Assembly (NCBI RefSeq): GCF_900142295.1
Contig: NZ_FSRL01000001.1
Location: 2,418,001 to 2,482,000, forward strand
DNA length: 64,000 bases
From: Vannielia litorea
GTDB lineage: Bacteria > Pseudomonadota > Alphaproteobacteria > Rhodobacterales > Rhodobacteraceae
Direction of reading: 5' to 3'
The position numbers and the translations under genes are program-made. Positions 48,434 to 56,569 of this stretch are shown piece by piece; the stretch's first letter is position 1, and every line of letters begins with the position of its first letter. The notes beneath the pieces are model-generated. The model was given only the letters and a program-made list of their open reading frames with translations, searched no databases and was not told the origin of the DNA.

Positions 48434-50865
48434 TCGGCGGCCTCCTGGGTGAGATCGGCGACGAGCCGGAAGCTCGCGGCCTTTTCGGGGCGGGCGTGGT
48501 CGGCCCAGGGATCCTTGCGGTAGACGGATTGGGAGATCTCGAACCTCTCGTTCAGCGCGGTGCGTTCGGCGGGGTCGGAGAGGGTTTGCCTGACCCAGTC
48601 GAGCCCCACCTTGGCGACCCATTTGTAGGGGCGGTCGAGATATTTGGCGTTCTCGCGGTAAAGCTGGATGAAGGCCGTGGTCCACTCGATCGCCTCCTCC
48701 TCGGACTTCACGTCGACCAGGCGCTCGGTTTCCTTCAGGTCCATCCCGGCAGCGCCGCCGACACCGACCTGGTAGCCGCTATCGACGCAGATGATGCCCA
48801 CGTCCTTGCAGGTGGCCTCGGCGCAGTTGCGCGGGCAGCCGGAGACGGCGAGCTTGACCTTGTGCGGGGTCCAGCTGCCCCAGAGCTTCTTTTCGAGCTT
48901 GATGCCGAGGCCGGTGCTGTCTTGCGTGCCGAAGCGGCACCAGTCGGAGCCGACGCAGGTTTTGACCGTGCGCAGGCCCTTGGAATAGGCGTGGCCCGAG
49001 ACCATGCCGGCCTGGTTGAGGTCGTTCCAGATGGCGGGGAGATCCTCCTTGCGGATGCCCAGCAAATCGATCCGCTGGCCGCCGGTGACCTTGACCGCGG
49101 CGCCGTATTTGTCGGCCGCGTCGGCGATGGCGCGGAGTTCGGCGGCGTCGGTCATGCCGCCCCACATGCGGGGCATCACGCTGTAGGTGCCGTCCTTCTG
49201 GATGTTGGCGTGGTTGCGCTCGTTGACGAAGCGGCTCTGCGGGTCGTCCTGGTAGTCGAGCGGCCAGTCGGCCAGCAGGTAGAAGTTGATCGCCGGGCGG
49301 CAGGTGTGGCAGCCGTTGGGGGTTTTCCACCCCAGCTCCTGCCAGACGGCGGGCTGGCTCTTGAGCGCGCGGGCCTTGATGAGGCGGCGCACGTCCTCGT
49401 GGCTGAGGTCGGTGCAGCCGCAGATGTTTTGCGCGGCGGGGATCTTGAAGCCGTCGCCGAGGGTGACAGACATGACCTGCTCGACGAGGCCGGTGCAGGT
49501 GCCGCAGGAGGCCGAGGCCTTGGTGGTGGCCTTGATCTCGGCGAGGCTGGTCGCGCCCGCTTCGATGGCGGCGACGATCTGACCCTTGCACACGCCGTTG
49601 CAGCCGCAGATTTCTGCGTCAGCCGGTAAGGCTGCAACGGCCGCCATAGGGTCCACGGCGGCACCTCCCTGGAAGGCCGGGCCGAAGATCAGCGTCTCGC
49701 GCATCTCCTCGACGGGGGTCGCCTCCTTGATGAGGCCGAAGAACCAGTTGCTGTCGGCGGTGTCGCCATACATCACCGCGCCCACCAGCCTGTCGCCCTC
49801 GATGACGAGGCGCTTGTATACGCCGCGCGCCGGGTCGCGGAAGACGATATCCTCGCGGCCCTCGCCCTCGGCGAAGTCGCCGGCCGAGAAGAGGTCGCAG
49901 CCGGTCACCTTCAGCTTGGTGGAGAGCTCCCGGACGGTGAAGGCATCGGCCTCGCCGGTGAGGGTTTTCGCCAGCACCCTGGCCTGGTCGTAGAGCGGGG
50001 CCACGAGGCCGAAGAGGGTGCCGTTGAACTCCACGCATTCGCCCAGCGCGAAGATCGAGGGGTCGGAGCTGCGCAGCTGCGCGTCGACGGCGATGCCGCG
50101 GTTGACCTCGAGGTGGGCATCGTTGGCCAGCCGGGTCTCGGGGCGGATGCCGACGGCCATCACCACGAGATCGGCCTCCAGCACGGTGCCGTCGTCGAGC
50201 AGCACGGCCTCGACGCGCCCCTCGCCGAGGATCGCCTTGGTGGAGGCGCGGGTGCGCACGGTGATGCCGCGGCGCTCGAGATCGGATTTCAGCAGGTAGC
50301 CGGCGCTCTCGTCGAGCTGGCGCTCCATCAGGTGGCCCATCAGGTGCAGCACGGTGACCTCCATGCCGCGCAGGCGCAGGCCGGCGGCCGCCTCGAGCCC
50401 GAGCAGCCCGCCGCCGATCACCACGGCTTTCGCCCCCGGCGTGCCGGCGGCCTCGATCATCGCCTCGGTGTCGTCGAGGTCGCGGTAGGTGATGACGCCG
50501 TCGAGCTCCCTGCCCGGCACCGGGATGATGAAGGGCGCGGAGCCGGTGCCGATCACCAGCCTGTCGTAGGGCACCTCGCCGTTCTGGCCGACCACCACCT
50601 TGCGGTCGCGGTCGATGCGCACCACGCTCTCGCCGAAGCGGCAGGTCACACCGTGGCGGGCGTACCAGTCGGCATCGTGGGTGACGATCTCGGCGTAGCT
50701 CTTTTCGCCCGAGAGCACGGGCGAGAGCATGATGCGGTTGTAGTTGCCGCGCGGCTCGGCGTTGAAGAGGGTCACCTCATAGGCCTGCGGGTCGGCCTCG
50801 AAGAGATGCTCCAGCATCCGGCCGGAGGCCATGCCGGCCCCGATGACGACGAGTTTCTGGGTCAT
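48430..50865 (-). CDS. nirB: Nitrite reductase (NADH) large subunit
   Basis: An 811-residue enzyme reducing nitrite to ammonium. FAD/NAD domain: KLVVIGAGMASGRMLEHLFE and AVVIGGGLLGLEAAAGLRL, with LADLVVMAVGIRPETRLA. Two BFD-type [2Fe-2S] regions follow, CGCNGVCKGQIV with CGTCTGLVEQ, and CGCTDLSHEDVRRL with CHTCRPAINF. The C-terminal siroheme-[4Fe-4S] region has CVGSDWCRFG and SGCPRNCAEATCKDVG. Length is typical. The start overlaps the stop of a 32-codon ORF by four bases. Siroheme would come from CysG in the same operon. Confidence 0.96.
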   Translation of the reverse strand: MTQKLVVIGAGMASGRMLEHLFEADPQAYEVTLFNAEPRGNYNRIMLSPVLSGEKSYAEIVTHDADWYARHGVTCRFGESVVRIDRDRKVVVGQNGEVPYDRLVIGTGSAPFIIPVPGRELDGVITYRDLDDTEAMIEAAGTPGAKAVVIGGGLLGLEAAAGLRLRGMEVTVLHLMGHLMERQLDESAGYLLKSDLERRGITVRTRASTKAILGEGRVEAVLLDDGTVLEADLVVMAVGIRPETRLANDAHLEVNRGIAVDAQLRSSDPSIFALGECVEFNGTLFGLVAPLYDQARVLAKTLTGEADAFTVRELSTKLKVTGCDLFSAGDFAEGEGREDIVFRDPARGVYKRLVIEGDRLVGAVMYGDTADSNWFFGLIKEATPVEEMRETLIFGPAFQGGAAVDPMAAVAALPADAEICGCNGVCKGQIVAAIEAGATSLAEIKATTKASASCGTCTGLVEQVMSVTLGDGFKIPAAQNICGCTDLSHEDVRRLIKARALKSQPAVWQELGWKTPNGCHTCRPAINFYLLADWPLDYQDDPQSRFVNERNHANIQKDGTYSVMPRMWGGMTDAAELRAIADAADKYGAAVKVTGGQRIDLLGIRKEDLPAIWNDLNQAGMVSGHAYSKGLRTVKTCVGSDWCRFGTQDSTGLGIKLEKKLWGSWTPHKVKLAVSGCPRNCAEATCKDVGIICVDSGYQVGVGGAAGMDLKETERLVDVKSEEEAIEWTTAFIQLYRENAKYLDRPYKWVAKVGLDWVRQTLSDPAERTALNERFEISQSVYRKDPWADHARPEKAASFRLVADLTQEAAE

Positions 50866-50960
50866 GTGCGATCTCCCTGCGTGGGGCAGTTTGCGACAGG
50901 CCGCACCGGCACCGGGGTGGGGTGCGGCACGACGAAGAGGTCGAAGACGAACTGGATCAT
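50862..50960 (-). CDS. 32-residue ORF translationally coupled to nirB
   Basis: Reads MIQFVFDLFVVPHPTPVPVR and 12 more residues ending TQGDRT. GGAG lies seven bases upstream of its ATG, and its TGA overlaps the nirB ATG as ATGA, the same four-base coupling used by the annotated genes of this operon. It begins ten bases after the GAF-gene stop. The first 11 residues are hydrophobic, the rest Pro/Val-rich. It may be a real small protein or a coupling ORF that delivers ribosomes to nirB, which has no strong binding site of its own. Not recognised. Confidence 0.5.
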   Translation of the reverse strand: MIQFVFDLFVVPHPTPVPVRPVANCPTQGDRT

Positions 50961-50970
50961 GGGGTGCTCC

Positions 50971-51912
50971 TCACACGTACCAGGCGACGATGTGGGCGAG
51001 GTCGGGGCCCTGGTAGATCGGCAGGGCGACCATCGAGCCGTAGCCTGCGGCAAGGCCCGGCTTGCCGCTCTCGACGACCGGAAGGCCGGAGCCCAGCACC
51101 TTGCCGATACTGCCCTGCCAGGGCTCGGCGCGGCGCTCCTGGCCCGCGTTCTCCGGATCCCAGAGCGCGCCTTCGCGGGCGCAGATGCCATCGACCAGCG
51201 CCGCCCCGCCGCCCTTGCCGACCTTGGCCGCGCGGGCATCCCAGATCTCGAACCGGCGGGCGATGGGGGTGCCGCGGGCCGAGAGCAGGGTGAGCACATG
51301 GGCCGCGCCGAAGGGGGTTGGCACGGGCAGGCCGAGGCCGGTGGTGAGCCCGGCCTTGCCGGCGGCATCGGCGCGGATGAAGCGGTAGCCGGAGCCGAGA
51401 TCGCGCATCAAGATCGGCGTGGCGCTGGCCCAGACCCCGCCCGGAAGCCCCTGCCCCGCCGGGAACCGGGTGTGCTGCGAGACCCACTCGAAGTGCCTGG
51501 CGGCGCCGTAGTAGCCATCGTCCAGGACCAGGATCCTGTCTTGCTCCTTCCAGACCTCGATGGCGCCGGTGCGGTTTTCATCGTCACCGCAGAGCACCAC
51601 CAGAACCGCCTTGAGGGTTTTTCCGGCAAAGACCGGCACCGCCACGGCGGAGGTGAGCCCGGCCTCGGCGGCGGCCTCGGTGCGCTTGAAATAGCTGCCG
51701 TCGAAGCCTTTCAGCACCACCGGGCGGGCCTCCTCCCAGGCCCGGCCCGGAAGGCCCTGGCCGCGGGCGAAGCTCTCGCGGCGGCTGGCCTGCTCGAAGG
51801 CGGCCAGATCGCCGTAGCTGCCGCCGCCATGCACGAGGGTCTCGCCCTCGGGCACCCAGATTTCGGCGACCTGGATGAAGGTCTTCGTTGGTGTGTCGAT
51901 CGCGACATCCAT
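50971..51912 (-). CDS. Tandem GAF-domain protein in the nitrate operon
   Basis: A 313-residue cytoplasmic protein with two GAF-like domains that look like an internal duplication: FARGQGLPGRAWEEARPVVL with EAGLTSAVAVPVFAG (residues about 45-105), then FPAGQGLPGGVWASATPILM with KAGLTTGLGLPVPTP (about 145-200). A third partial GQGxxGxVxxxG-like segment (WQGSIGKVLGSGLPVVESGK) follows near the C-terminus. No kinase, cyclase or DNA-binding output domain. I chose the ATG at 51912 because GGGAG lies eight bases upstream; a GTG at 51984 is the longer alternative. Between nrtCD and nirB, it may sense a small ligand or redox state related to nitrate use. Confidence 0.75.
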   Translation of the reverse strand: MDVAIDTPTKTFIQVAEIWVPEGETLVHGGGSYGDLAAFEQASRRESFARGQGLPGRAWEEARPVVLKGFDGSYFKRTEAAAEAGLTSAVAVPVFAGKTLKAVLVVLCGDDENRTGAIEVWKEQDRILVLDDGYYGAARHFEWVSQHTRFPAGQGLPGGVWASATPILMRDLGSGYRFIRADAAGKAGLTTGLGLPVPTPFGAAHVLTLLSARGTPIARRFEIWDARAAKVGKGGGAALVDGICAREGALWDPENAGQERRAEPWQGSIGKVLGSGLPVVESGKPGLAAGYGSMVALPIYQGPDLAHIVAWYV

Positions 51913-51995
51913 GATGTCGTCTCCCTTGTGCTGCATGGGGGCGCTGCGGCGTCCGCCCGGTATGATCTTGAAATCCGTGGTCACGTCGCCCCCGT

Positions 51996-53687
51996 TCAGG
52001 CGGCCTTCCTCGCGCCGGACTTCTGCCTGCTCTTCTCGGTTTTGCCCGTGGCGCCGTGCTCGTACTCCTCGAGGAAGTTCAGCACCTGCTCGCGGTAGAG
52101 GTAGTAGTCGGGGTGCTCCAGCAGGGCCTTGCGGCTGCGCGGGCGGGGCAGGTCGACATCGACGATGCGGCCGATGGTGGCCTGCGGGCCGTTGGTCATC
52201 ATCACCACGCGGTCGGCCAGCAGGATCGCCTCGTCGACGTCATGGGTGACGCAGATCGCGGTGACCTTGGTGCGCTGCCAGACTTCCATCAGCACCTCCT
52301 GCAGCTCCCAGCGGGTGAGGCTGTCGAGCATGCCGAAGGGCTCGTCGAGCAACAGCAGCTTGGGCGAGAGCGAGAAGGCGCGGGCGATGCCGACGCGCTG
52401 CTTCATGCCGTTGGACATCTCGCTGGCGGGCTTGTCCATCGCGCTGCCGAGGCCGACGCGTTCGAGGTAGTAGTCGACCACGTCGGCGCGCTCGGCCTGG
52501 CTGGCCCTGTTATAGACCTTGTCGACCCCGATGGCGCAGTTTTCCCGCGCGGTGAGCCAGGGAAAGAGCGAGGGCGCCTGAAACACCACGGCGCGCTCGG
52601 GGTCGGCGCCGCGCACGTGGAAGCCGTCGAGCTTGATCGCGCCTTTCGAGATGTCGTTCAGCCCCGCGACCATGGTGAGCACGGTCGACTTGCCGCAGCC
52701 GGAGTGGCCGATCAGCGAGATGAACTCGCCCTTGTTCATCTTGAGATTGAAGTCTTCCACCACGGTCAGCGGCCCCTTGGGGGTGGGGTAGATCTTGTGG
52801 AGCCCGTCGAACTGGAGGAAGTTCAGATCCTTCATCCCCTCCTGCGCGTCGGCCTGGGCCTTGGGCAGGTTGTGGATCGGCTGGATGTCGGGCAGCACCC
52901 GGCCGGTCTCGGCCTGGGCGGCGATGCCGGCATCCATCAGGTAGGTCGTCACCTGTGCCCGCAGAGCCTTGAAGCCCTCGTGGTGGTTCATCTCGCCGCG
53001 CTCGCGGGGGCGCGGAATGTCGACCCGGAACTCCTCGCCCAGGGTGCCGTCGGGGTTGAGCGCGATGATCCGGTCGGCCAGCACGATGGCCTCGTCCACG
53101 TCGTTGGTGATGAGCACGCAGGTCTTGCGGTCGGTGCTCCAGATGCCCTCGATCTCGTCGGCGAGGTTGGCGCGGGTGAGCGCGTCGAGCGCGGAGAGCG
53201 GCTCGTCGAGCAGCAGCACCTCGGGGTTCATAGCGAGCGCCCGGGCCACGTTGACCCGCTGGCGCATCCCGCCGGACAGCTCGGCCGGGCGGCGAGTGGC
53301 GGCGTGGGAAAGGCCCACCATCTGCACGTAATGGGCGACCTTGGCCTCCTTCTCGGCCCTGGGCAGACCGGGAAACACGGTATCGACCGCCAGCCCGACG
53401 TTGCCGGCCACGGTGAGCCAGGGCATCAGCGCGTAGGACTGGAAGATCACGCCGCGCTCCGGGCCGGGGCCGGTGACCGGCCGGCCCTTGAAGGTGACGG
53501 CGCCGGAGGAGGGCTTTTGCAGGCCCGCCATGAGGTTGATCAGGGTCGTCTTGCCGGTGCCGGAGAAGCCCAGCAGCACCAGAAACTCGCCTTCGGCCAC
53601 GTCGAGGGTGATGTCTTTCAGGACTTCGGTGCGGTGGATGCCTTCACCGAAGCCGACGGAAACATTGTCGAAATTCAGGATACCCAT
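51996..53687 (-). CDS. Nitrate ABC transporter ATPase, two domains fused (NrtC/NrtD type)
   Basis: A 563-residue protein with two complete ATPase domains. Domain 1 (about 1-255): Walker A GFSGTGKTTLI, signature LSGGMRQRVNVARA, Walker B LLLDEPLSALD. Domain 2 (about 290-540): Walker A GHSGCGKSTVL, signature MSNGMKQRVGIARA, Walker B LLLDEPFGMLD. In cyanobacteria these are the separate proteins NrtC and NrtD; here the halves are joined and neither carries the NrtC-type solute-binding extension. It powers nitrate (or nitrite) import with NrtB and NrtA. It lies five bases after nrtB. Confidence 0.9.
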   Translation of the reverse strand: MGILNFDNVSVGFGEGIHRTEVLKDITLDVAEGEFLVLLGFSGTGKTTLINLMAGLQKPSSGAVTFKGRPVTGPGPERGVIFQSYALMPWLTVAGNVGLAVDTVFPGLPRAEKEAKVAHYVQMVGLSHAATRRPAELSGGMRQRVNVARALAMNPEVLLLDEPLSALDALTRANLADEIEGIWSTDRKTCVLITNDVDEAIVLADRIIALNPDGTLGEEFRVDIPRPRERGEMNHHEGFKALRAQVTTYLMDAGIAAQAETGRVLPDIQPIHNLPKAQADAQEGMKDLNFLQFDGLHKIYPTPKGPLTVVEDFNLKMNKGEFISLIGHSGCGKSTVLTMVAGLNDISKGAIKLDGFHVRGADPERAVVFQAPSLFPWLTARENCAIGVDKVYNRASQAERADVVDYYLERVGLGSAMDKPASEMSNGMKQRVGIARAFSLSPKLLLLDEPFGMLDSLTRWELQEVLMEVWQRTKVTAICVTHDVDEAILLADRVVMMTNGPQATIGRIVDVDLPRPRSRKALLEHPDYYLYREQVLNFLEEYEHGATGKTEKSRQKSGARKAA

Positions 53688-53692
53688 CTCGG

Positions 53693-54778
53693 TCACCGCT
53701 GGTTGGAGAAGGTGAAGAGCGACTGGAGGGCATACATCACCCGGTCCAGCAGGAAGCCGATGATCCCGATGGTCAGCACGGCGACCATGATGCGGGCCAG
53801 CGAGGAGGAGGAGCCGTTCTGGAACTCGTCCCAGACGAACTTTCCCAGGCCGGGGTTCTGCGCCAGCATCTCGGCGGCGATCAGCACCATCCAGCCCACG
53901 CCCAGCGAGAGCCGCAGGCCGGTGAAGATGAGCGGCAGGGCAGAGGGCAGGACCAGCTTGGTGATTTTGGTCCAGGTGTTCATCTTCAGCACCTTGGAGA
54001 CGTTCACCAGGTCCTTGTCGATGGAGGCCACGCCGAGCGCGGTGTTGATCAGCGTCGGCCAGAGCGAGCAGAGGGTCACGGTGATGGCGGAGATGGTGAA
54101 GCTCTTGGGAAACAGCCCCTCGCCGGTGGAGGTGGCGGAAACCACCATGGTGACGATCGGCAGCCAGGCCAGCGGCGAGACCGGCTTGAAGATCTGGATC
54201 AGCGGGTTGATGGCGGCATTGGCGTAGGGCGAGAGGCCCGCGAGGATGCCGAGAGGGATCGCCACGGCGGAGCCGATGAGGAAGCCGAAGAACACCGTCT
54301 TGATCGAGGTCCAGATCTGCTCGTAGAAGCTGGGCGCGCCGGTGTAGGCCACCGATTTTACCTCGTCGGCGCGGCCCTCGGCGATGAGCTTGTCGTTGCG
54401 CTTGGCCACCATCTCCTCGAACTTCGCCTTCTTGGCGGATTTGGCGACGGCATCCTCGTGGAGGTTGACCGCCTCGCCCCAGACCTGCACCGGGCCGGGC
54501 ACGGCGCCGAGCGAGGTTTGCACGCGGGGCGCCAGGGTGCCCCAGAGCAGCAGGAAGGCGGCGATGGCCAGCAGCGGAACGCCGAGAAGGCGCCAGATCT
54601 CCTTGCCCTGGGCGCGCGGGTTGTCGCCTGCGGCGGCCTTCAGGACCGGGGTGATCCAGGCCAGGCCAAGGACGGAAAACCACTTGTCGGCCTTGTTGAT
54701 GCGGGTGAAGAGGCGCGCTTTCCGGGCTTCCTTGGCGGCGGCGGCGTCGGTCAGCGATTGAGGGTCTATGGCGGTCAT
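53693..54778 (-). CDS. nrtB: Nitrate ABC transporter permease
   Basis: A 361-residue inner-membrane permease of the BPD_transp_1 class. Membrane segments include LLGVPLLAIAAFLLLWGTLA, TVFFGFLIGSAVAIPLGILA, and IMVAVLTIGIIGFLLDRVMY. The cytoplasmic EAA-like loop is in VSKVLKMNTWTKITKLVLP. There is an unusually long hydrophilic stretch of about 70 residues between the first and second segments (VNLHEDAVAKSAKKAKFEEM and onward), as in other proteobacterial NrtB proteins. Start at the ATG at 54778. Separated from nrtA by 155 bases that contain a REP-like palindrome, which may lower its expression relative to nrtA. Confidence 0.9.
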   Translation of the reverse strand: MTAIDPQSLTDAAAAKEARKARLFTRINKADKWFSVLGLAWITPVLKAAAGDNPRAQGKEIWRLLGVPLLAIAAFLLLWGTLAPRVQTSLGAVPGPVQVWGEAVNLHEDAVAKSAKKAKFEEMVAKRNDKLIAEGRADEVKSVAYTGAPSFYEQIWTSIKTVFFGFLIGSAVAIPLGILAGLSPYANAAINPLIQIFKPVSPLAWLPIVTMVVSATSTGEGLFPKSFTISAITVTLCSLWPTLINTALGVASIDKDLVNVSKVLKMNTWTKITKLVLPSALPLIFTGLRLSLGVGWMVLIAAEMLAQNPGLGKFVWDEFQNGSSSSLARIMVAVLTIGIIGFLLDRVMYALQSLFTFSNQR

Positions 54779-54877
54779 TCGAGCTCTCTCGGATTGGGGC
54801 TTTGGTGCTGAGGCCACGCCGTTGCGGCCGGGGGGGTTGGCTGCGCGACCCCGAGGGGGGAGCGCGCGGGTGTCTCG

Positions 54878-54927
54878 GGATGGCGGGTGGGGCGTTGCGC
54901 GGCAGCGCGCGCGTCACCCAGCCATCC
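54878..54927. repeat. REP-like palindrome, copy 2, between nrtA and nrtB
   Basis: Begins GGATGGCGGGTGGGG, identical to the first 15 bases of the copy at 7991-8041, and ends CGTCACCCAGCCATCC, one base different from it. The inner GCGC-rich hairpin is present with changed bases. It starts six bases after the nrtA stop, a position where such structures often stabilise the upstream message and give more binding protein than permease. Confidence 0.75.
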
Positions 54928-54933
54928 GGGGCG

Positions 54934-56301
54934 TCAGCCCTGCACCTCGTTGCCGACGACAACCTGGGCGCCCTTCAGGCCGATGGGCAGGCTGTCGAGG
55001 TAGGCGTTGGGGGCCTTCCCGTCGTAGGGGATGCCGTCAATGATGTCGGCGGCGGGGGTCGGCGCCTTGTAGCCGTCGCTGTCCCAGGGAAAGTCGGCCT
55101 CGTTGGCTAGCCCTTCATCGACCAGCAGGCGGGCGGCCTCGAGGTAGATGTCGGGGCGGTAGACCGACTTTGCGGTTTCGGCATACCAGTCGTCCGACTT
55201 GGGCTCGGCGATCTGGCCCCAGCGGCGCATCTGGGTCAGGTACCAGATGGCATCGGAGTAGAACGGGTAGGTCGCGTTGTAGCGGAAGAACACGTTGAAG
55301 TCGGGGACCTCGCGCTTGTCGCCCTTCTCGTACTCAAAAGTGCCGGTCATCGAGTTTGCGATCACCTCGGCGTCGGCGCCGACGTATTCGGGCTTCGACA
55401 GGATCTCGACCGCCTCCATCCGGTTGGCGTTGTCGTTCTCGTCGAGCCAGATCGCGGCGCGGATCAGCGCCTTCACCACGGCCTTGGTGGTGTTGGGGTA
55501 CTGCTCGGCGAAGTCGGCGGTGATGCCGAAGACCTTTTCGGGGTTGTTCTTCCACAGCTCGTAGTCGGTGATGACCGGCACGCCGATGCCCTTGAACACC
55601 GCCTGCTGGTTCCAGGGCTCGCCCACGCAGTAGCCATAGATGGTGCCGGCCTCGAGGGTGGCGGGCATCTGCGGCGGCGGAGTCACGGAGAGCAGCACGT
55701 CGGCGCCGATCTGGCCCGAGATGTTTTCGGGGCTGTAGAAGCCCGGGTGCAGGCCGCCGGCGGCGAGCCAGTAGCGCAGCTCGTAATTGTGGGTGGAGAC
55801 CGGAAAGACCATGCCCATGTTGAAGGGCTTGCCCTCGGACTTGTACTGTTCGACGACCGGCGCCATGGCGGAGGCGGAGATCGGGTGCACCGGCTTGCCA
55901 TCCTCCTGCGGGATATTGGGCTTCATCAGCTCCCAGACCTCGTTGGACACTGTGATGCCGTTGCCGTTCAGGTCCATCGAGAAGGGGGTGACGATATGGG
56001 CCTCGGTGCCGAAGCCGATGGTGGCGGCGAGCGGCTGGCCGGCCAGCATGTGGGCGCCGTCGAGGGTGCCGTCGATCACGCCGTCGAGCAGGACCTTCCA
56101 GTTGGCCTGGGCCTCCAGCGTGACGAAGAGGCCCTCGTCGAGGAAGTAGCCCTGCTCGTAGGCCACCGCGAGCGGAGCCATGTCGGTCAGCTTGATGAAG
56201 CCGAACTTCAGCTCGTCCTTTTCGAGGTCCAGCGACTGGGCCATCGCGGTGCCGGTCAGAAGGGTCGCCGTGGTGGCAACGATTCCGAAGAGGGTTTTCA
56301 T
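54934..56301 (-). CDS. nrtA: Nitrate ABC transporter substrate-binding protein
   Basis: A 455-residue periplasmic nitrate-binding protein of the NrtA/CmpA type. Sec signal [20 protein letters not shown], cleaved near AQS. The mature start [40 protein letters not shown], and [20 protein letters not shown] are family signatures, the last in the ligand pocket. Start at the ATG at 56301 with AAGGGA seven bases upstream. First gene downstream of the terminator-antiterminator leader, so its expression probably depends on NasT. Confidence 0.93.
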   Translation of the reverse strand: MKTLFGIVATTATLLTGTAMAQSLDLEKDELKFGFIKLTDMAPLAVAYEQGYFLDEGLFVTLEAQANWKVLLDGVIDGTLDGAHMLAGQPLAATIGFGTEAHIVTPFSMDLNGNGITVSNEVWELMKPNIPQEDGKPVHPISASAMAPVVEQYKSEGKPFNMGMVFPVSTHNYELRYWLAAGGLHPGFYSPENISGQIGADVLLSVTPPPQMPATLEAGTIYGYCVGEPWNQQAVFKGIGVPVITDYELWKNNPEKVFGITADFAEQYPNTTKAVVKALIRAAIWLDENDNANRMEAVEILSKPEYVGADAEVIANSMTGTFEYEKGDKREVPDFNVFFRYNATYPFYSDAIWYLTQMRRWGQIAEPKSDDWYAETAKSVYRPDIYLEAARLLVDEGLANEADFPWDSDGYKAPTPAADIIDGIPYDGKAPNAYLDSLPIGLKGAQVVVGNEVQG

Positions 56302-56320
56302 GTGGTCGTCCCTTGGTTGG

Positions 56321-56338
56321 GGGCGCTTGCGAACGCCC
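56321..56338 (-). other. Small hairpin between the leader terminator and nrtA
   Basis: On the minus strand GGGCGTT pairs with AGCGCCC around a four-base loop (one G-U pair). It starts six bases after the leader T-run and ends just upstream of the nrtA ribosome binding site. It may protect the processed 5' end; role unproven. Confidence 0.35.
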
Positions 56339-56344
56339 AAAAAC

Positions 56345-56397
56345 AAAAAAGCCGCTGACCGACATCGCGCCGTGCTGGCGCAATGGGTCGAGCGGCT
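56345..56397 (-). terminator. Leader intrinsic terminator upstream of nrtA
   Basis: Reading the minus strand, AGCCGCT (56397-56391) pairs with AGCGGCT (56356-56350), extended by GACC/GGTC and an inner nine-pair stem CATTGCGCC/GGCGCGATG around an AGCAC loop, followed by six T (56350-56345). Its 5' arm overlaps the second half of the hexaloop hairpin at 56389-56404, so the two structures exclude each other. Confidence 0.88.
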
Positions 56398-56491
56398 GTG
56401 CTCGGGTTACCCGCATCTTCGAGGGTGAATTCTGTCGGACGAGACGCCCTTGCCTCATCTGGGATCAACACATGCCCGCGACGCTGCGGGC
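56389..56491 (-). promoter_or_regulatory. Probable NasT-responsive antitermination leader (ANTAR hairpins)
   Basis: Three hairpins on the minus strand each carry a six-base loop with A at position 1 and G at position 4, the known ANTAR target rule. They are 56491-56474 (stem GCCCGC, loop AGCGTC), 56459-56438 (8-pair stem GATGAGGC, loop AAGGGC) and 56404-56389 (stem CGAGC, loop ACAGCC). The last overlaps the terminator 5' arm. NasT bound to two of these would block termination and allow nrtA-to-cysG expression; NasS without nitrate would hold NasT away. Which two are the physiological pair is not decidable here. Confidence 0.82.
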
Positions 56492-56569
56492 GGTCAACAT
56501 CTGCTTCGGGAAAGCCGCGCCGCGGGGTGCTGCACTGCGGCGTGGTGCGAGGCTGTGCCCAAAAATTGG

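Noticed and set aside
54972..56358. Other long frames opposite the nitrate operon, purine operon and HrpB genes
   Set aside because: All mirror a well-supported gene, are rich in Arg/Pro/Ala or Gly/His, and have no domain or ribosome binding site.
56524..56560. Possible sigma-54 promoter (TGG and GCA with -24/-12-like spacing on the minus strand) before the nrtA leader
   Set aside because: Only the GG and GC cores fit and the rest of the consensus is poor. Chance matches are common at this base composition.
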